NCBI RefSeq assembly: GCF_037893015.1
Contig: NC_133662.1
Coordinates: forward strand, 271,677,944-271,741,943
Origin: Macrotis lagotis
Taxonomy: Eukaryota; Chordata; Mammalia; Peramelemorphia; Peramelidae
DNA length: 64,000 bases
Direction of reading: 5' to 3'
The notes beneath the pieces are model-generated. The model did no database searches, was not told the origin of the DNA, and was given only the letters and a program-made list of their open reading frames with translations. Shown here one piece after another: positions 63,120-64,000 of the stretch. The position numbers and the translations under genes were made by a program. How positions within the stretch are numbered: the stretch's first letter is position 1; every line of letters starts with the position of its first letter.

Positions 63120-63470
63120 AGCTTCAATAAATCTATACCAATCTCAGCTCCAATGCCAAACCCCAATGCCAGCACCCAACCTCTACAAGCTTTCCAAAGT
63201 CAGCCCCAACATCAAATTCCACCCCAACTACCAACTCTAATATAACCCAATACTAACACCAACCTCAAACTCAACTCCAATCCCAACAATAATTTGATGA
63301 CAACAATGCCAGTATCAGCTTCAAACCAAATGACAATGCAACCTCAACATCAAACCCAATCTTAACTCAGACCTGAGCTTCCATTTCAACACCTGCCCTG
63401 ACACCAATGGTTCTACCAACCTCCATCCCATTATCATCAACATTAACCTCTAGACTACCATTCCACTCTA
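63120..63470. repeat. G-poor A/C-rich degenerate repeat in COL6A1 intron
   Basis: About 350 bp on the plus strand are nearly free of G and are made of loose variants of CCAACATCAA, AACTCCAATC and CCCAATACTAACACCAA. In the transcript sense it is a G/T-rich tract close upstream of the acceptor of exon 63040-63102. It looks like a decayed minisatellite or hexanucleotide expansion. Confidence 0.7.
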
Positions 63471-63558
63471 ATTTAATTTATAGGACAGGCAAGAGAAGGT
63501 CTTGAGGGAACGCTTGAAGCTTTCTTCCAAAATAGGTTCTAGAATGAGGATTTAGATA

Positions 63559-63749
63559 AAGATTCTTAACCTTTTTTGTGTCAAAGACCCCTTGGACAGG
63601 CCGGTGAAGCCCTAGAACTCTCAAGTTAATGTTTTAAACTGTAGTAAATAAAATGCACAGGATAAATGAATTAAAAATAAAGATATTTTTTTCAGGTGAT
63701 TCATAGACCCTCTGAAATCTGTGCACACAATTCAGTTTAAGAAGCCCCA
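63559..63749. mobile_element. hAT (Charlie-like) nonautonomous DNA transposon relic
   Basis: The left end reads GATTCTTAACCTTTTTTGTG and the right end CAGTTTAAGAAGCCCC, which form imperfect terminal inverted repeats. AAAGACCCCTTGG and ATAGACCCTCTG face each other, as in mammalian Charlie-type elements. Possible 8-bp flanking duplications (TTTAGATA / TTTAGTCC) are decayed. No coding capacity. Confidence 0.65.
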
Positions 63750-63903
63750 ATTTAGTCCCATGTGAGTCAGGATTGATGGAGTATATAGGTCAGTATATTA
63801 TACTTGTAGCCCTTGACCTCCAAATTTGTGATTCTTGGCATTTACTCAGAGATATTTTGCTCTCTCTTTAAAAATTTGTGGTGCAGGGGCAGTCAGGAGG
63901 TGC

Positions 63904-64000
63904 AGGGGCAGCTAGGTAGTGCAGTGGATGGAACACCAGCCCTGGAGTCAGGAGGACCTGAGTTCAAATCCAATCTCAGACATTTTATAATTACCTAGCT
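63904..64000 (+). mobile_element. tRNA-derived marsupial SINE, cut by window end
   Basis: The plus-strand SINE head GGGGCAGCTAGGTAGTGCAG and the B box GAGTTCAAATCC run off the right edge. Just before it, GGTGCAGGGGCAG is duplicated at 63881, which may be part of an earlier partial copy. Confidence 0.93.

Overview
The window is vertebrate nuclear DNA from a marsupial. Evidence: dense tRNA-derived SINEs of the marsupial WSINE1/Mar1 type, marsupial-style L1 LINEs, old CR1/L3-like, MIR-like and RTE-like relics, and one host gene with ordinary GT-AG introns. No bacterial, plasmid, phage or CRISPR content is visible. The species cannot be fixed from the sequence alone.

Right part (about 45.1-64 kb): the 3' half of COL6A1, the collagen VI alpha-1 chain, on the minus strand. 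Sixteen exons could be placed to the base, all with GT-AG junctions and all in continuous frame. They run from the triple helix (exon 63040-63102) to the stop codon at 46099-46101 and encode 584 residues: 147 of collagenous sequence with its conserved interruptions, then the C1 and C2 von Willebrand A domains. By my recollection of the human chain this is roughly residues 445-1028, and if exon structure is conserved these are exons 20-35 of 35. The 5' half lies beyond the right edge. Two very small exons stand out: 9 nt at 52346-52354 and 30 nt at 46868-46897. The 30-nt exon sits just downstream of a CTCTCG/CT microsatellite that forms its polypyrimidine tract.

Left part (1 to about 45 kb): no convincing host coding exon. 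This is the 3' flank of COL6A1. In other mammals COL6A2 follows COL6A1 in the same orientation, so this is probably the COL6A1-COL6A2 intergenic region, with COL6A2 expected further left. It is a layered repeat landscape. Old CR1-like, MIR-like, hAT-type and RTE-like relics are cut by younger L1 and SINE insertions, many with clear target-site duplications (TSDs). The main element is a nearly full-length L1 at 29926-36736 (minus) with a 12-bp TSD, a YY1-type site at its 5' end, recognisable ORF1 and ORF2, and several frame disruptions. Two more minus-strand L1 pieces follow at 39.3-40.0 and 40.7-43.55 kb. A plus-strand L1 tail at 12214-12702 is nested in an old CR1-like LINE.

I found no evidence of a new biological system. 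The observations most worth checking are the 9-nt exon, the microsatellite at the 30-nt exon, the long purine-rich ORF1-ORF2 spacer of the L1, the shared RTE-type tails, an unexplained 0.16-kb direct-repeat pair near 44 kb, and a G-poor degenerate repeat in a COL6A1 intron.
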